A stretch of DNA of 64,000 nucleotides from Aureimonas sp. AU4 (GCF_001463765.1 NZ_BBWK01000017.1:80435-144434); one strand, 5' to 3'; shown: positions 17,787 through 26,611, counted from the first letter of the stretch. The notes: generated by a model from the sequence alone, not told the origin. A program made the numbers and translations.

Positions 17787-18577
17787 GCCCGGGCCTCGGG
17801 AACGAGGCCGTCGGCGAGCGCGAGGGCCCTGGTGTTGGCGCGCTCGATGGCGGCGGTCACCTCGCGGCGGAGGCGCTCCATGTCGTTGGGGGTCGAATCA
17901 GGGGGAACGAGGATCGGCGGCTCCATGGCCACCGCCATGCGCCCGAAAGGCAGCGGGATCGTGGTGCGGTCCCAGGTTTTCTCCAGGGTCCGGCGCCGGC
18001 TGGTGGCGGCGGCCGAGGGAATGATCGGACGGCCCGAAAGCTTGGCGAGCGTCACGATGCCCAGCCCCGCCTCGCGCGGCACGCCCTTCGGGACATCCGC
18101 GATCATGCAGACGCCCGTGCCGGCATCCAGAAGCCGCTTCAGCTCGATCAAGGCGCGTGCCCCGCCCTTGCGCGAGGCGGCCTCGCGCACGCGCCCGCCC
18201 GAGCCGCGCACGGTGCGGATGCCGAAGCGCTCCACCACGCCCGCGTTGATCTCGGCGTCGGCCGAGCGTGACAGAAGCGCGACATAGGGCAGGTGGCGCG
18301 GCCGGAAGAAGGGCGCGAGCAGGTGCTGCCCATGCCAGAGCGCCACGATCGCGGGATGCTGGCTCGTGAGGATGGCGGAGAAGTCGTCGGAGCCGCTCGC
18401 CGGGCGCTGCGCCGCGCCGATAAGGCGCAGGAGGTCGAACACCGCCCGCCCCGCGACGCGCATCGCGAAGGGCTGGCGCGACAGGGACTTGAGGCGGCGC
18501 TGCAGGCGCACGCGCAGGCGCTTGCGGCGGGGTCGCGCGACATCCGGCACGCCGGCGGCCCCGCGTCCTTCGCTCAA
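17783..18577 (-). CDS. DUF374 lysophospholipid acyltransferase-like protein
   Basis: The 264-aa product belongs to the LPLAT-like DUF374 family found beside waaA in rhizobia. Recognisable blocks are FDLLRLIGAAQRP, IVALWHGQHLLAPFF, ALLSRSADAEINAGVVERFG, TVRGSGGR and MIADVPKGVPREAGLG. It probably acylates a lipid intermediate at the inner membrane, but the substrate is unknown. The preferred start is TTG at 18577, which overlaps the TGA of the DUF4170 gene as TTGA; a GTG at 18550 (nine codons in) is the alternative. The stop overlaps the waaA start as GTGA. Confidence 0.82.
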   Translation of the reverse strand: MSEGRGAAGVPDVARPRRKRLRVRLQRRLKSLSRQPFAMRVAGRAVFDLLRLIGAAQRPASGSDDFSAILTSQHPAIVALWHGQHLLAPFFRPRHLPYVALLSRSADAEINAGVVERFGIRTVRGSGGRVREAASRKGGARALIELKRLLDAGTGVCMIADVPKGVPREAGLGIVTLAKLSGRPIIPSAAATSRRRTLEKTWDRTTIPLPFGRMAVAMEPPILVPPDSTPNDMERLRREVTAAIERANTRALALADGLVPEARA

Positions 18578-18810
18578 GCGGCGTCCGGGTTCAGGAACCG
18601 GTGCAGGTGGACGATGAAGTAGCGCATGGCGGCGTTGTCGACGGTGGCCTGCGCCTTGCCGCGCCAGGCGGTGAGCGCGGAGGCGTAGTCCGGAAACACG
18701 CCCACGATCTCGATCGCGGCGGGATCGCGGAACTCGACGCCCGACAGGCTCTTCAGCTCGCCGCCGAACACGAGGTGGAGCCGCTGCGGCGAGGTTTCTT
18801 CGCTGACCAT
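18574..18810 (-). CDS. DUF4170 family protein (78 aa)
   Basis: The protein matches DUF4170 by HLVFGGELKSL, a central AIEIVGVFPDYASALTAWRGKA and the ending MRYFIVHLHRFLNPD. It looks like a small soluble alpha/beta protein with no signal or membrane segment. Its function is unknown. Its constant position between a CysQ-like phosphatase and the DUF374/waaA/lpxK genes suggests a role in envelope lipid synthesis, but this is context only. The ATG at 18810 is supported by family length. Confidence 0.85.
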   Translation of the reverse strand: MVSEETSPQRLHLVFGGELKSLSGVEFRDPAAIEIVGVFPDYASALTAWRGKAQATVDNAAMRYFIVHLHRFLNPDAA

Positions 18811-18842
18811 CGTCTTCCAAAGTCCGTTCGAGGAGAGGCTAC

Positions 18843-19622
18843 TCAGGCAGCCGCGGCCGCGCGCCCGTAGCCGAACAGGCGCTCCAGCGCGGCGTCCGCG
18901 CCGGCCACCAGTACGCCATGCCTCGCCGGCCGGAGCTTGTAAAGGTGGCGCTCCCCGTCGAGCCGGGCGAGGCGCCCGCCTGCGCGCTCCAGGATGAGGT
19001 CGGCCGCCGCCACGTCCCAGTCGTTGGCGTGGGGACCGACGATCGTGCCGTCGAGGCGGCCGGCCGCCACCAGGGCGAGGCGGTAGGCGAGCGAGGGGAT
19101 GGAGCGCTGGAAGTCGACCTCCGCGCCGAGCCGCCCTTCCAGGCGCCGGCGCATGCCGTCGGGCATGGACAGGCGCATGGCGCCCGCCCCGACCGACGCC
19201 TCGATCGGAACGCCGTTGAGGGTCGCAGGACCTTCGGCGGTGGCGAGGAAGGTCTCACGGAGCGCGGGCGCTTCCAGGACGCCCGCCACCGGGCGCCCCG
19301 CCTCCACCACCGCGATCGAGACGCACCAGGTCTCGTCGCCGCGCAGGAAGGCGCGCGTGCCGTCGATCGGGTCCACTACGAAGAAGCGGTCCTCGCCGTC
19401 TGCCGACCCTTCCGTCTCGGTCTCCTCCGACACCCAGCCGTAGCGCGGGCGCGCCGAAAGGAGCGCCTCGCGCAGGAAGCGGTCCACGGCGAGGTCGGCC
19501 TCGGAAACGGGCGAGGAGCCGTTCTTCAGCCAGCTTTCGGGGTCCTGCCGCCAGTAGCCGAGGGCGATCCGCCCGGCCTCGCGCGCGGCCTCGGCCAAGA
19601 GGTCGATGTCCTCCACGCTCAA
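18843..19622 (-). CDS. Inositol monophosphatase-family phosphatase (CysQ-like)
   Basis: The 259-aa protein shows the lithium-sensitive phosphatase signatures: the metal-site Glu in VSEETETEG, DPIDGTRAFLRG (motif DPIDGT) and ANDWDVAAADLILERAGG (motif WDxAAxxLIxxxAGG). Members hydrolyse inositol phosphates or 3'-phosphoadenosine 5'-phosphate; in rhizobia this locus is usually called 3'(2'),5'-bisphosphate nucleotidase, and the sequence alone does not decide the substrate. The preferred start is TTG at 19622, overlapping the pmbA stop as TTGA; GTG at 19616 is an equally possible start two codons later. It is the second gene of the pmbA-lpxK run. Confidence 0.85.
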   Translation of the reverse strand: MSVEDIDLLAEAAREAGRIALGYWRQDPESWLKNGSSPVSEADLAVDRFLREALLSARPRYGWVSEETETEGSADGEDRFFVVDPIDGTRAFLRGDETWCVSIAVVEAGRPVAGVLEAPALRETFLATAEGPATLNGVPIEASVGAGAMRLSMPDGMRRRLEGRLGAEVDFQRSIPSLAYRLALVAAGRLDGTIVGPHANDWDVAAADLILERAGGRLARLDGERHLYKLRPARHGVLVAGADAALERLFGYGRAAAAA

Positions 19623-20959
19623 CGACCCGCCACGGTCATCTCGCCGATCCGCAAGGTCGGCACCACGAGCGAGAAGCGCGTGTCGGCGTCGTCGGCGGTC
19701 TCGATCGCGCGATACATGTCGGCCAAGTTCCCAGCGATCGTGAACTCCGAGACGGGGCGGCCGAGGCGGCCCTCCTCGATCAGGAAGCCCGAGGCGCCGG
19801 TGGAATAGTCGCCGGTCACGAGGTTGGCGCCGTGGCCGATGGTCTCGGTGACGTAGAGGCCCGACCACGTGTCGCGCAGGAGGTCCTCCACCGGGCGCCG
19901 CGCGCCGCCGGTGAGCGTGACGTTGGTGGACGAGGGCGAGACGCCCGACGAGGAGCGCAAGGCGCGCCCGTTGGTGCGCAGGCCCAGCTCGCGCGCCGCC
20001 GCGCTGTCGAGGATCCACGAGCGCAGGGTGCCGTTCTCGACGAGCGCGAGACGCTCGCCGCGCACGCCCTCGCCGTCGAAGGGGCGCGAGCCGGCGCGCC
20101 GGCGCAGAAGCGGCTCGTCGACCAGCGACAGCGCCTCCGGCAGGACGGCCTCGCCCATGCGGTTCTTCAGGAAGCTCGTGCCGCGCGCGATGCCCGCGCC
20201 GTTGATCGCGCCGACCAGGCTGCCAATGAGGCCGCGCGACACGCGCGGGTCGAGGACGATCGCATAGCGCCCGGTCGCGACCTTGTCGGGGTTGACGCGG
20301 GCGACGGCGCGCTCGCCGGCCCGCCGGCCGATCGAGGCCGCGTCCTCGAGGTCGGCGAGGTGGATGCGGCTGTCGAAGTCGTAGTCGCGCTCCATGCGCG
20401 TTCCTTCGCCCGCGAGCACGCTCACCTGCCGCGAGAAGCCGGAGCGCTGGCGGAAGCCGCGAAAGCCGGTGGAGGTGACGAGAACGAGGCCCGTCGCGCC
20501 CATGCCCGCCGAGGCGCCGCCGGAATTGGTGACGCCCGGCACGGCGCGTGCGGCTTCCTCCGTTTCTAGGGCGCTCGCGACCATCGCCTCGCCGCCCATC
20601 TCGCTCGGGTCGAAGAGGTCGAGATCGGCGATCTCGCGCGCGAGCAGCTCGGGCTCGGCCAGGCCTGCATGGGGGTTCTCGGGCGAGACTCGCGCCATGG
20701 CCACGGCGCGCTCGGCGAGGCGGTCGGGGTCGGCGCGGATGTCGGCCGAGACCGTGGCCGAGCGCTTGCCCACGAAGACGCGCAGCGACAGGTCGTCGCT
20801 TTCCGATGATTCGGTTTCCTCGACCCGGCCGAGGCGCACCTCGACCGAGCGCGAGCGCGAGCGCACCACCGCCGCGTCCGAGGCGTCGGCCCCGTGGCGC
20901 CGCGCGGCCGAGATCAGCCGCTCCCCGAGATCGGCGAGGGGGGACAGGTCGTCACTCAT
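19619..20959 (-). CDS. pmbA: TldD/PmbA family metalloprotease subunit
   Basis: The 446-aa protein belongs to the TldD/PmbA family, whose two subunits form a protease that matures microcins and degrades CcdA in Escherichia coli. Typical elements are RSRSVEVRLGRVEETESSE, the central STGFRGFRQRSGF, SFLKNRMGEAVLP, ILDSAAARELGLRTNG and the C-terminal GYSTGASGFLIEEG-like block GDYSTGASGFLIEEG. It lacks the HExxxH motif of the TldD subunit, so PmbA (TldE) is the better name. The ATG at 20959 gives the normal start; a longer open frame upstream reads through the promoter region. It heads the minus-strand envelope operon and is divergent from the antiporter gene. Confidence 0.9.
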   Translation of the reverse strand: MSDDLSPLADLGERLISAARRHGADASDAAVVRSRSRSVEVRLGRVEETESSESDDLSLRVFVGKRSATVSADIRADPDRLAERAVAMARVSPENPHAGLAEPELLAREIADLDLFDPSEMGGEAMVASALETEEAARAVPGVTNSGGASAGMGATGLVLVTSTGFRGFRQRSGFSRQVSVLAGEGTRMERDYDFDSRIHLADLEDAASIGRRAGERAVARVNPDKVATGRYAIVLDPRVSRGLIGSLVGAINGAGIARGTSFLKNRMGEAVLPEALSLVDEPLLRRRAGSRPFDGEGVRGERLALVENGTLRSWILDSAAARELGLRTNGRALRSSSGVSPSSTNVTLTGGARRPVEDLLRDTWSGLYVTETIGHGANLVTGDYSTGASGFLIEEGRLGRPVSEFTIAGNLADMYRAIETADDADTRFSLVVPTLRIGEMTVAGR

Positions 20960-21062
20960 GGGGAAACCGCCAAAGCTTTTGCACTCGCCCCATCTATTAT
21001 GCGATGGCCGGGCTTCAAGCACGCCGACGGTCCGGCGCGCCGACGATGGGGAGACCCGCGCC

Positions 21063-22892
21063 ATGGAGGCGGCACCACTCTTCGCGGAAATCCTCCTGAT
21101 CCTGGGCGGCGGCATCGTCGCGGGCACGCTGTTCAAGCGGATCGGCCTCGGCACGGTGCTGGGCTATCTCTTCGCCGGCATCCTGATCGGACCCGTGCTG
21201 CAGCTGATCGAGAACGGGCAGGAGGAGATCCTCCATCTCGGCGAGCTCGGCGTCGTGTTCCTCCTCTTCATCATCGGCCTGGAGCTGAAGCTCTCGCGTC
21301 TCTGGGCGCTGCGCCGCCAGATCTTCGGGCTCGGCCTCGCGCAGGTCGTGGTGACGGGCGCGGTGCTGACGGGGGTCATGACGCTCGCGACGAACTGGCA
21401 GGCGGCGACGGTGATCGGCTTCGGCCTTGCCCTTTCCTCCACCGCCTTCGCGCTGCAGATCCTGGAGGAGCGCGGCGAGCTCGCCACGCGCTTCGGCCAG
21501 AGCGCGTTCGCCGTGCTCCTGTTCCAGGATCTCGCGATCGTCCCGCTGCTCGCCGTCCTGCCGCTGCTCGCCCCGGCGGGCGAGGCCTCGGCGGCGGTGC
21601 ACGCGCCGGTCTCGCCTCTCTGGTCGGTGGGGGCGCTGGTCGCGCTCGTCGTCGTGGGGCGCTACGTCCTCAATCCGCTGTTCCGCATCCTCGCCCAGGC
21701 CGGCGCGCGCGAGGTGATGATCGGGGCGGCGCTCTTCGTGGTGCTGGCCTCGGCGCTCCTGATGGGGCTGGCCGGCTTCTCCATGGCGATGGGCGCCTTC
21801 ATCGCGGGCGTGCTGCTGGCCGAAAGCTCCTACCGCCACGAGCTGGAAGCCAATATCGACCCGTTCCGCGGCCTTCTCCTCGGCCTCTTCTTCATCGCGG
21901 TCGGCCTGTCGCTCGACCTTTCGGTGATCGCGGCCAACTGGTGGATCGTGCTTCTGGGCACGCCCGCCCTGATGCTGGTGAAGGCGGCCGTGCTCTACCC
22001 GCTCTGCCGGCTTTTCGGCGAGAGCCACACCGCGGCGCTGCGCGTCGCGCTCGTGCTGCCGCAGGGCGGCGAGTTCGCCTTCGTCCTGTTCTCGGCGGCG
22101 AGCGGGGCCGCGATCCTGCCCGCCGAGCTCGGCTCGCTGCTCGTCGCCGTCGTGACGCTTTCCATGGCGCTGACGCCGCTCACCGACTATCTCGGCCGCA
22201 GCTTCTCGGTGGAGGACGAGGGGCTGGAGGCGCCCGAGGAGGATTTCGCGGGCGCCGGCTCCGACATCCTGATGATCGGCTTCTCGCGCTTCGGGCAGAT
22301 CGCGGCGCAGGTGCTCCTGTCGAGCGGCCTTGGCCTCACCATCCTCGACTCCTCGCCCGAGCGCATCCGCAACGCGGCGCGCTTCGGCTTCCGCATCTAC
22401 TACGGGTCGGGGCTGCGCCTCGAGGTCCTGGAGGCGGCCGGCATCCGCCGCGCCAAGATCGTGGCGGTCTGCACCAACACGCCCGAGACCACGACGCGCA
22501 TCGTCGACCTCATCCGCGCCGAGTTTCCGGACGTGCGCCTCTTCGTGCGCTCCTACGACCGCAACCACACGCTGGCTCTGCGCGAGCGGGGCGTCGCCTT
22601 CGAGATCCGCGAGACGCTGGAATCGGCCCTGAGCTTCGGCGGCGCGACTCTGGAGGCGCTGGGCTTCGACCACAAACAGGCAGAGGCCGTGGTGGGCGAC
22701 GTGCGCACGCGCGACGCCGAGCGCATCCTCCTGCAGCAGGCCCGCACCGCCGGCACCGGCTCGAGCGTCCTGGCGCCGACGCGCGTCACGCCCGAGCCCC
22801 TGCCCGAGCCGCGCCCGCCCGGCTCCAGGACGCGCACGGCCCGCACGCAGGACGCCGCTCCCGCCGCGCCCAGTCCCGAGCCCGTACGCTAA
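21063..22892 (+). CDS. Kef-type monovalent cation:proton antiporter (CPA2) with TrkA-N domain
   Basis: The 609-aa protein has an N-terminal Na+/H+ exchanger domain with about 12 membrane segments (residues 1-375), including GTVLGYLFAGILIGP and LGELGVVFLLFIIGLELK, which are typical of KefB/KefC. It is followed by a cytosolic Rossmann TrkA-N domain starting near residue 400 (DILMIGFSRFGQIAAQVLL) and a Pro/Arg-rich tail. The family exports K+ in exchange for protons, in KefB/C under glutathione-adduct gating; regulation here is unknown. The ATG at 21063 has a GGGGAG ribosome site. The 103-bp gap to pmbA should hold both divergent promoters. Confidence 0.9.
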   Translation: MEAAPLFAEILLILGGGIVAGTLFKRIGLGTVLGYLFAGILIGPVLQLIENGQEEILHLGELGVVFLLFIIGLELKLSRLWALRRQIFGLGLAQVVVTGAVLTGVMTLATNWQAATVIGFGLALSSTAFALQILEERGELATRFGQSAFAVLLFQDLAIVPLLAVLPLLAPAGEASAAVHAPVSPLWSVGALVALVVVGRYVLNPLFRILAQAGAREVMIGAALFVVLASALLMGLAGFSMAMGAFIAGVLLAESSYRHELEANIDPFRGLLLGLFFIAVGLSLDLSVIAANWWIVLLGTPALMLVKAAVLYPLCRLFGESHTAALRVALVLPQGGEFAFVLFSAASGAAILPAELGSLLVAVVTLSMALTPLTDYLGRSFSVEDEGLEAPEEDFAGAGSDILMIGFSRFGQIAAQVLLSSGLGLTILDSSPERIRNAARFGFRIYYGSGLRLEVLEAAGIRRAKIVAVCTNTPETTTRIVDLIRAEFPDVRLFVRSYDRNHTLALRERGVAFEIRETLESALSFGGATLEALGFDHKQAEAVVGDVRTRDAERILLQQARTAGTGSSVLAPTRVTPEPLPEPRPPGSRTRTARTQDAAPAAPSPEPVR

Positions 22893-22914
22893 CGGGCCCA
22901 GGATCTGCGGGCGT

Positions 22915-23130
22915 TCAGGCCTTGTGGACCTCGCTGTCGCTCTTGAGCACCTTCGTGCCGTCCTCCTGCTTCAGGAGATAGGCGGGGTTGTCGTTGGTCG
23001 CCTTGCGGGTGACCTCCTTCCCCTTGATCTTGCGCGTCACCTCCTTGGTGAACGTCTGCTCGACCTTGCCCTGGGCCTTGGACGAGCCGTACTTCCATTC
23101 GACCTCGGTGCCCTTGCGGATATCGGTCAT
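22915..23130 (-). CDS. DUF2945 (Hva1 TUDOR-like) small protein
   Basis: The 71-aa basic protein matches DUF2945: KGTEVEWKYGSSKAQGKV, then EVTRKIKGKEVTRKATNDNPAYLLKQEDG and KVLKSDSEV. The family has a TUDOR/SH3-like fold with no established bacterial function. The ATG at 23130 has a good CAGGAG ribosome site. It is divergent from topoisomerase IB; on its strand a GGAAC box (23192-23188) lies 17 bases from CATT (23170-23167), a weak partial match to the EcfG general-stress promoter. Confidence 0.85.
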   Translation of the reverse strand: MTDIRKGTEVEWKYGSSKAQGKVEQTFTKEVTRKIKGKEVTRKATNDNPAYLLKQEDGTKVLKSDSEVHKA

Positions 23131-23243
23131 GTCGGCGAACTCCTGTTGGCTGATGTCGGGAAGGCCAATGTGGCGGCGCGACCCCGGGTTCCGCCCCTCG
23201 CTCGCTTGTCCACAGCGCGGCGATGCGGCGCGCCTTCCCGCCC

Positions 23244-23269
23244 GGAACGCCGAGGCCCCGGCCCTCGTT
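23244..23269 (+). promoter_or_regulatory. EcfG-type general stress promoter for topoisomerase IB
   Basis: GGAAC at 23244-23248 and CGTT at 23266-23269 are separated by exactly 17 bases. This is a perfect match to the alphaproteobacterial EcfG (PhyR/NepR-controlled) consensus GGAAC-N16/17-CGTT as I know it. It ends 37 bp before the ATG of the topoisomerase gene, a normal distance for a promoter, and it argues for the ATG at 23307 rather than a longer frame. Confidence 0.65.
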
Positions 23270-23306
23270 GGGATGGCGACCTGACCTTTCCGAAAGCTTC
23301 GTCGTC

Positions 23307-24344
23307 ATGCACGACCGCCTTCTGTTCCATGCCGAGCGCTTCGGCCTCGTCATGGTGGACCCGACCCTCTTCACCGTCGAGCGCCGCCGCCACGGGCGCG
23401 GGCACCGCATCTGCTTCTCGGGCGGCGAGGCCATCACCGACCGCCCGCTGAAGGCGCGCATCAAGGCGCTCGTGCTGCCGCCGGCCTGGCGCGACGTGAA
23501 GATCTGCGTCGACGAGAACGGCCACATCCAGGCGACGGGCCGCGACGAGAAGGGCCGCATCCAGTACCGCTACCACGACGCCTGGGTGAACGTGCGCAAC
23601 GCGGTGAAGACCGAGCGCCTTCTGCGCTTCGGCCGGGCGCTTCCCACGCTCCGCCGCAAGCTCGAGGCCGACATGAAGCGAAACGCCGACGACGAGCGCG
23701 CGACGGCGGCCGTGGCGGCGCGCCTGATCGACCTCTCGGCCATGCGGCCCGGCCACGAGAAATACGCTGAGGACGGCGGGCGCGGCGTCGCTTCGCTCCG
23801 GCGCGAGAACCTCAAGCTCGGCGAGAAGCGCGCCGTCCTGAAGTTCATCGGCAAGTCGCACCAGACCAACGTCGTGGAGATCGAGGACCGGCAGCTCGTG
23901 CGCTCGCTGGAGCGCATGAAGGCGGGCCGCTCGAAGCGACTCTTCCGCTTCACGGGCGCCGACCTCAAGCGCCACGACCTGACCGCCAACCTTCTCAACC
24001 GCTACCTGCGCTCGGCGTCGGGCAAGCGCATCTCGGCCAAGGACTTCCGCACCTTCCACGGCTCGGCCGAGGCGCTGCGCTTCCTTCTCGAGGACGTGGA
24101 GCCCGCCGAGCGCGACACCCTGCCCAAGCGTCGCCGCGCGGTCGCGAAAGCCATGCGCTCGGTCTCGACGGTCCTGCGCAACACGCCGACCGTCGCGCGC
24201 GCGTCCTACGTCCATCCCGAGATCGTCGTCGCCTTCGAGGAGGAGCGCCTCTCGCCCGACCTCCTGCGCGGGCGCTCGCGCGAGGGGCTGACCAGCGTCG
24301 AGACCGCCTTGATGCGCTTCCTGGAAGAGACCGCGCAGGCCTGA
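23307..24344 (+). CDS. DNA topoisomerase IB (poxvirus-like)
   Basis: The 345-aa enzyme relaxes supercoils by a 3'-phosphotyrosyl nick. The N-terminal domain has RRRHGRGHRICFSGGE, LPPAWRDVKIC and GRDEKGRIQYRYHDAW; the catalytic domain has MRPGHEKYAEDGG, RFTGADLKRHDL, KDFRTFHGSAEA and the nucleophile Tyr in RASYVHPEIV at about residue 301. The second-Arg/His context KDFRTFH differs from the more frequent KDFRTW. The frame extends upstream to 23223, but the likely promoter lies there, so ATG 23307 is used. It ends 3 bp from the convergent patatin gene, with no terminator between them. Confidence 0.92.
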   Translation: MHDRLLFHAERFGLVMVDPTLFTVERRRHGRGHRICFSGGEAITDRPLKARIKALVLPPAWRDVKICVDENGHIQATGRDEKGRIQYRYHDAWVNVRNAVKTERLLRFGRALPTLRRKLEADMKRNADDERATAAVAARLIDLSAMRPGHEKYAEDGGRGVASLRRENLKLGEKRAVLKFIGKSHQTNVVEIEDRQLVRSLERMKAGRSKRLFRFTGADLKRHDLTANLLNRYLRSASGKRISAKDFRTFHGSAEALRFLLEDVEPAERDTLPKRRRAVAKAMRSVSTVLRNTPTVARASYVHPEIVVAFEEERLSPDLLRGRSREGLTSVETALMRFLEETAQA

Positions 24345-24347
24345 GCC

Positions 24348-25253
24348 TCAGACCACGAAGCGGGCGACCTCTTCCGGCGAGGGGCGGCCGAGCGGCCAGC
24401 CGCGCTCCGCGAAACCGGCCGCGATGAGGTCGCGCGCCTGGTCGCGCAAAGGCTCGGTCTCGGCGAGGATCGTGCGGGCGCGCAGGAAGTCGAGGACGCG
24501 GTAGCGCGAGACCGGCGGCTGAAGGAAGACCTCGGGCGGGCCGGCCACGAGCTTGGCCCGGATCACCGCCGACATCATGATCTGCGAGGCGCCGATCATG
24601 GCCTCCAGGGGGGTGGGCAGGAGCGAGGTGCCGGCCTCGGGTCCGCCGGTCACGTCGCAGGCGACGACGAAGTCGCAGGTCCGCGCCACGACGTCGAAGG
24701 GCAACGGGTTCGCGATCCCGCCGTCCACCAGCACCCGCCCGCCCCGGCGCACCGGACGAAAGAGGCTCGGCAACGCGATCGACGCGCCCACCGCCGAGGC
24801 CGTGTCGCCCGTCTCGATGCTCAGTTCCTCGCCCTCATAGAAGCTCGTGGCCAGGACGCTGAGGCGGATCGGCATATGCTCGATCCGGGCCGGCACGCGC
24901 GCGGGCAGGAAGGCGGCGACGAGCCTCTCGGCGTTGAGCTGGCCGATCCGGAAGCCGCCGTCGGCCAGGAACTCGGCGAGCGAGGCGGGGCGCGAGTGCC
25001 ACAGGCGGCCCGCCGCGATCCGGGGCGTCGCCAGCGCTTCCAGGACATGGGCGGTGATCTCGCGGGCGCTGAGGCCCGAGGCGTAGCCCGCCCCGATCAG
25101 CGCGCCGATCGAGGAGCCGGCGACGTGCGCGGGCCGGAGGCCGAGGTCGTCAAGCGCTTGGAGGACGTGGAGATGGGCGATGCCCCGCGCGCCCCCGCCG
25201 CCGAGCGCGAGGCCGATGCGGGGCGGCGGCGGGGTGGCGCCGCCCTCACCCAT
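24348..25253 (-). CDS. Patatin-like phospholipase (RssA-type)
   Basis: The 301-aa protein carries the patatin oxyanion loop GGGGARGIAHL near residue 18, the nucleophile elbow GSSIG (G-x-S-x-G) near residue 46 and the catalytic Asp in LVDGGIANPLPF. These form the Ser-Asp dyad of bacterial patatin-like lipases, which hydrolyse acyl esters of membrane lipids; the natural substrate is unknown. No signal peptide is seen, so a cytosolic or membrane-associated protein is likely. It follows the M16 peptidase pair on the same strand after 18 bp and is probably co-transcribed with it. Confidence 0.9.
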   Translation of the reverse strand: MGEGGATPPPPRIGLALGGGGARGIAHLHVLQALDDLGLRPAHVAGSSIGALIGAGYASGLSAREITAHVLEALATPRIAAGRLWHSRPASLAEFLADGGFRIGQLNAERLVAAFLPARVPARIEHMPIRLSVLATSFYEGEELSIETGDTASAVGASIALPSLFRPVRRGGRVLVDGGIANPLPFDVVARTCDFVVACDVTGGPEAGTSLLPTPLEAMIGASQIMMSAVIRAKLVAGPPEVFLQPPVSRYRVLDFLRARTILAETEPLRDQARDLIAAGFAERGWPLGRPSPEEVARFVV

Positions 25254-25271
25254 GGCTCCGGGGTCCCTGGC

Positions 25272-26597
25272 TCAGGCCCCTTCGGGGCCGACCGTGATGA
25301 CGGTCGGGTCCACCGACAGGAGCTTGCGCGCGATGCGGCGCGCGTCGTCGATCGTCACGGCGTCGATCAGCGCCTGGCGCCGGTCGATGTAGTCGGTGCC
25401 GAGGTTGTCGAGCTGGATCCCGACCAGCGTCGAGGCGATGGCGAGCGAGGAGGACAGGTTCTGCACGGCGTAGGAGCCCTTCACGAAGGCCTTGGCGCTG
25501 TTCAGCTCCTCCTCGGTCGGCCCCTCTTCGGCCATGCGCTTCAGTTCCTGCCGGACCAGGGCGACGCTCTCGCTCGCCTTGTCGGAGCGGGTCGCCGTGG
25601 AGCCCGTGAGCAGCGCGGCGTGCTCGTAGTTGGCGAGCGAGGAGTTCGCCCCGTAGGCGAGGCCCCGCTTCTCGCGGATCTCCTGGTAGAGGCGCGAGGT
25701 GAAGGTGCCCCCGCCCAGCACGTGGTTCATGAGATAGGCGGCGAAGAAGTCGGGGTCGTCGCGCTTCACGCCGGGCAGAACGAACTGGATGCGGGTCTGG
25801 GGCAGATCGAGCGGAACGGCCACGACCTGGCCGGTCGCCGGGGCGATCTCGGGCACGGGGCGCAGCTTCGGGGTCGCGGCGAGCGGGCCGAAGACCTCGT
25901 CGAGCCGGGCGGCGAGTGCCTGCGCGCTGATCGCGCCCACCACGCCCACCACGAGGTTGCCGCGCGAGAAGGAGGTGCGGCGAAAGCGGTCGAGATCGGC
26001 CACCGTGATGGTCGGCACGGACTGGAGCGTTCCCTCGACGGGGCGCGAATAGGGATGGTTCGGGAAGACGGCGGTGCGGAAGGCGCGGCCCGCCAGCGTG
26101 CCGGGATCGTTCTCGTCGCCCCGGATGCCGGCCAGGATCTGGCCGCGGATGCGCTCCACCGGCTCCTCGTCGAAGCGCGGCTCGTTGAGCGACAGGCGCA
26201 GGAGGTCGAAGGCCTCGTCCTGCGTGTCGACGATGGTGCGGAAGTTGCCCGAGAAGTTGTCGAGCCCGGCGTCGAAGGAGAGGCTGACGCCGAGCTCGTC
26301 GAGCTTGCGCTGGAAGTCCTGGCTGCGGATGTCGCCCGCGCCCTCGTCGAGCAGTCCCGACAGGAGGTTGGCCGTGCCCTCGCGGTCCGGGTCGTCGCCG
26401 GTCGAGCCCGCGCCCTTGAAGGCGAAGCGCATGGCGATCAGCGGGTTGGTGTAGTCCTCCACGAGAAGCGCGTGGATGCCGCCGGGGCTCGTCACCTCCT
26501 GGATCGTGACGGCCTCGGCGACCGGGGCCGCGAGCAGGCCGCCCGCGAAGGCCACGATGCCGGAGAAGAGGGCGACGGGTCGAAGGATCGGGTTCAT
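25272..26597 (-). CDS. M16 family peptidase, subunit without zinc-binding motif
   Basis: The 441-aa protein begins with a signal peptide (MNPILRPVALF, hydrophobic core, then an AEA-type cleavage region near residue 30), so it is exported. It has the M16 fold, with the substrate-side block EIREKRGLAYGANSSL, but where the active protein has HFLEH it reads NLLSG, so all zinc ligands of that motif are missing. It is therefore expected to act as the partner of the active subunit encoded just upstream. A GTG at 26615 overlapping the upstream stop (GTGA) is an alternative start adding six residues; ATG 26597 is preferred because it opens the signal peptide directly. Confidence 0.88.
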   Translation of the reverse strand: MNPILRPVALFSGIVAFAGGLLAAPVAEAVTIQEVTSPGGIHALLVEDYTNPLIAMRFAFKGAGSTGDDPDREGTANLLSGLLDEGAGDIRSQDFQRKLDELGVSLSFDAGLDNFSGNFRTIVDTQDEAFDLLRLSLNEPRFDEEPVERIRGQILAGIRGDENDPGTLAGRAFRTAVFPNHPYSRPVEGTLQSVPTITVADLDRFRRTSFSRGNLVVGVVGAISAQALAARLDEVFGPLAATPKLRPVPEIAPATGQVVAVPLDLPQTRIQFVLPGVKRDDPDFFAAYLMNHVLGGGTFTSRLYQEIREKRGLAYGANSSLANYEHAALLTGSTATRSDKASESVALVRQELKRMAEEGPTEEELNSAKAFVKGSYAVQNLSSSLAIASTLVGIQLDNLGTDYIDRRQALIDAVTIDDARRIARKLLSVDPTVITVGPEGA

Positions 26598-26611
26598 CGA
26601 GGATCTCAGGG

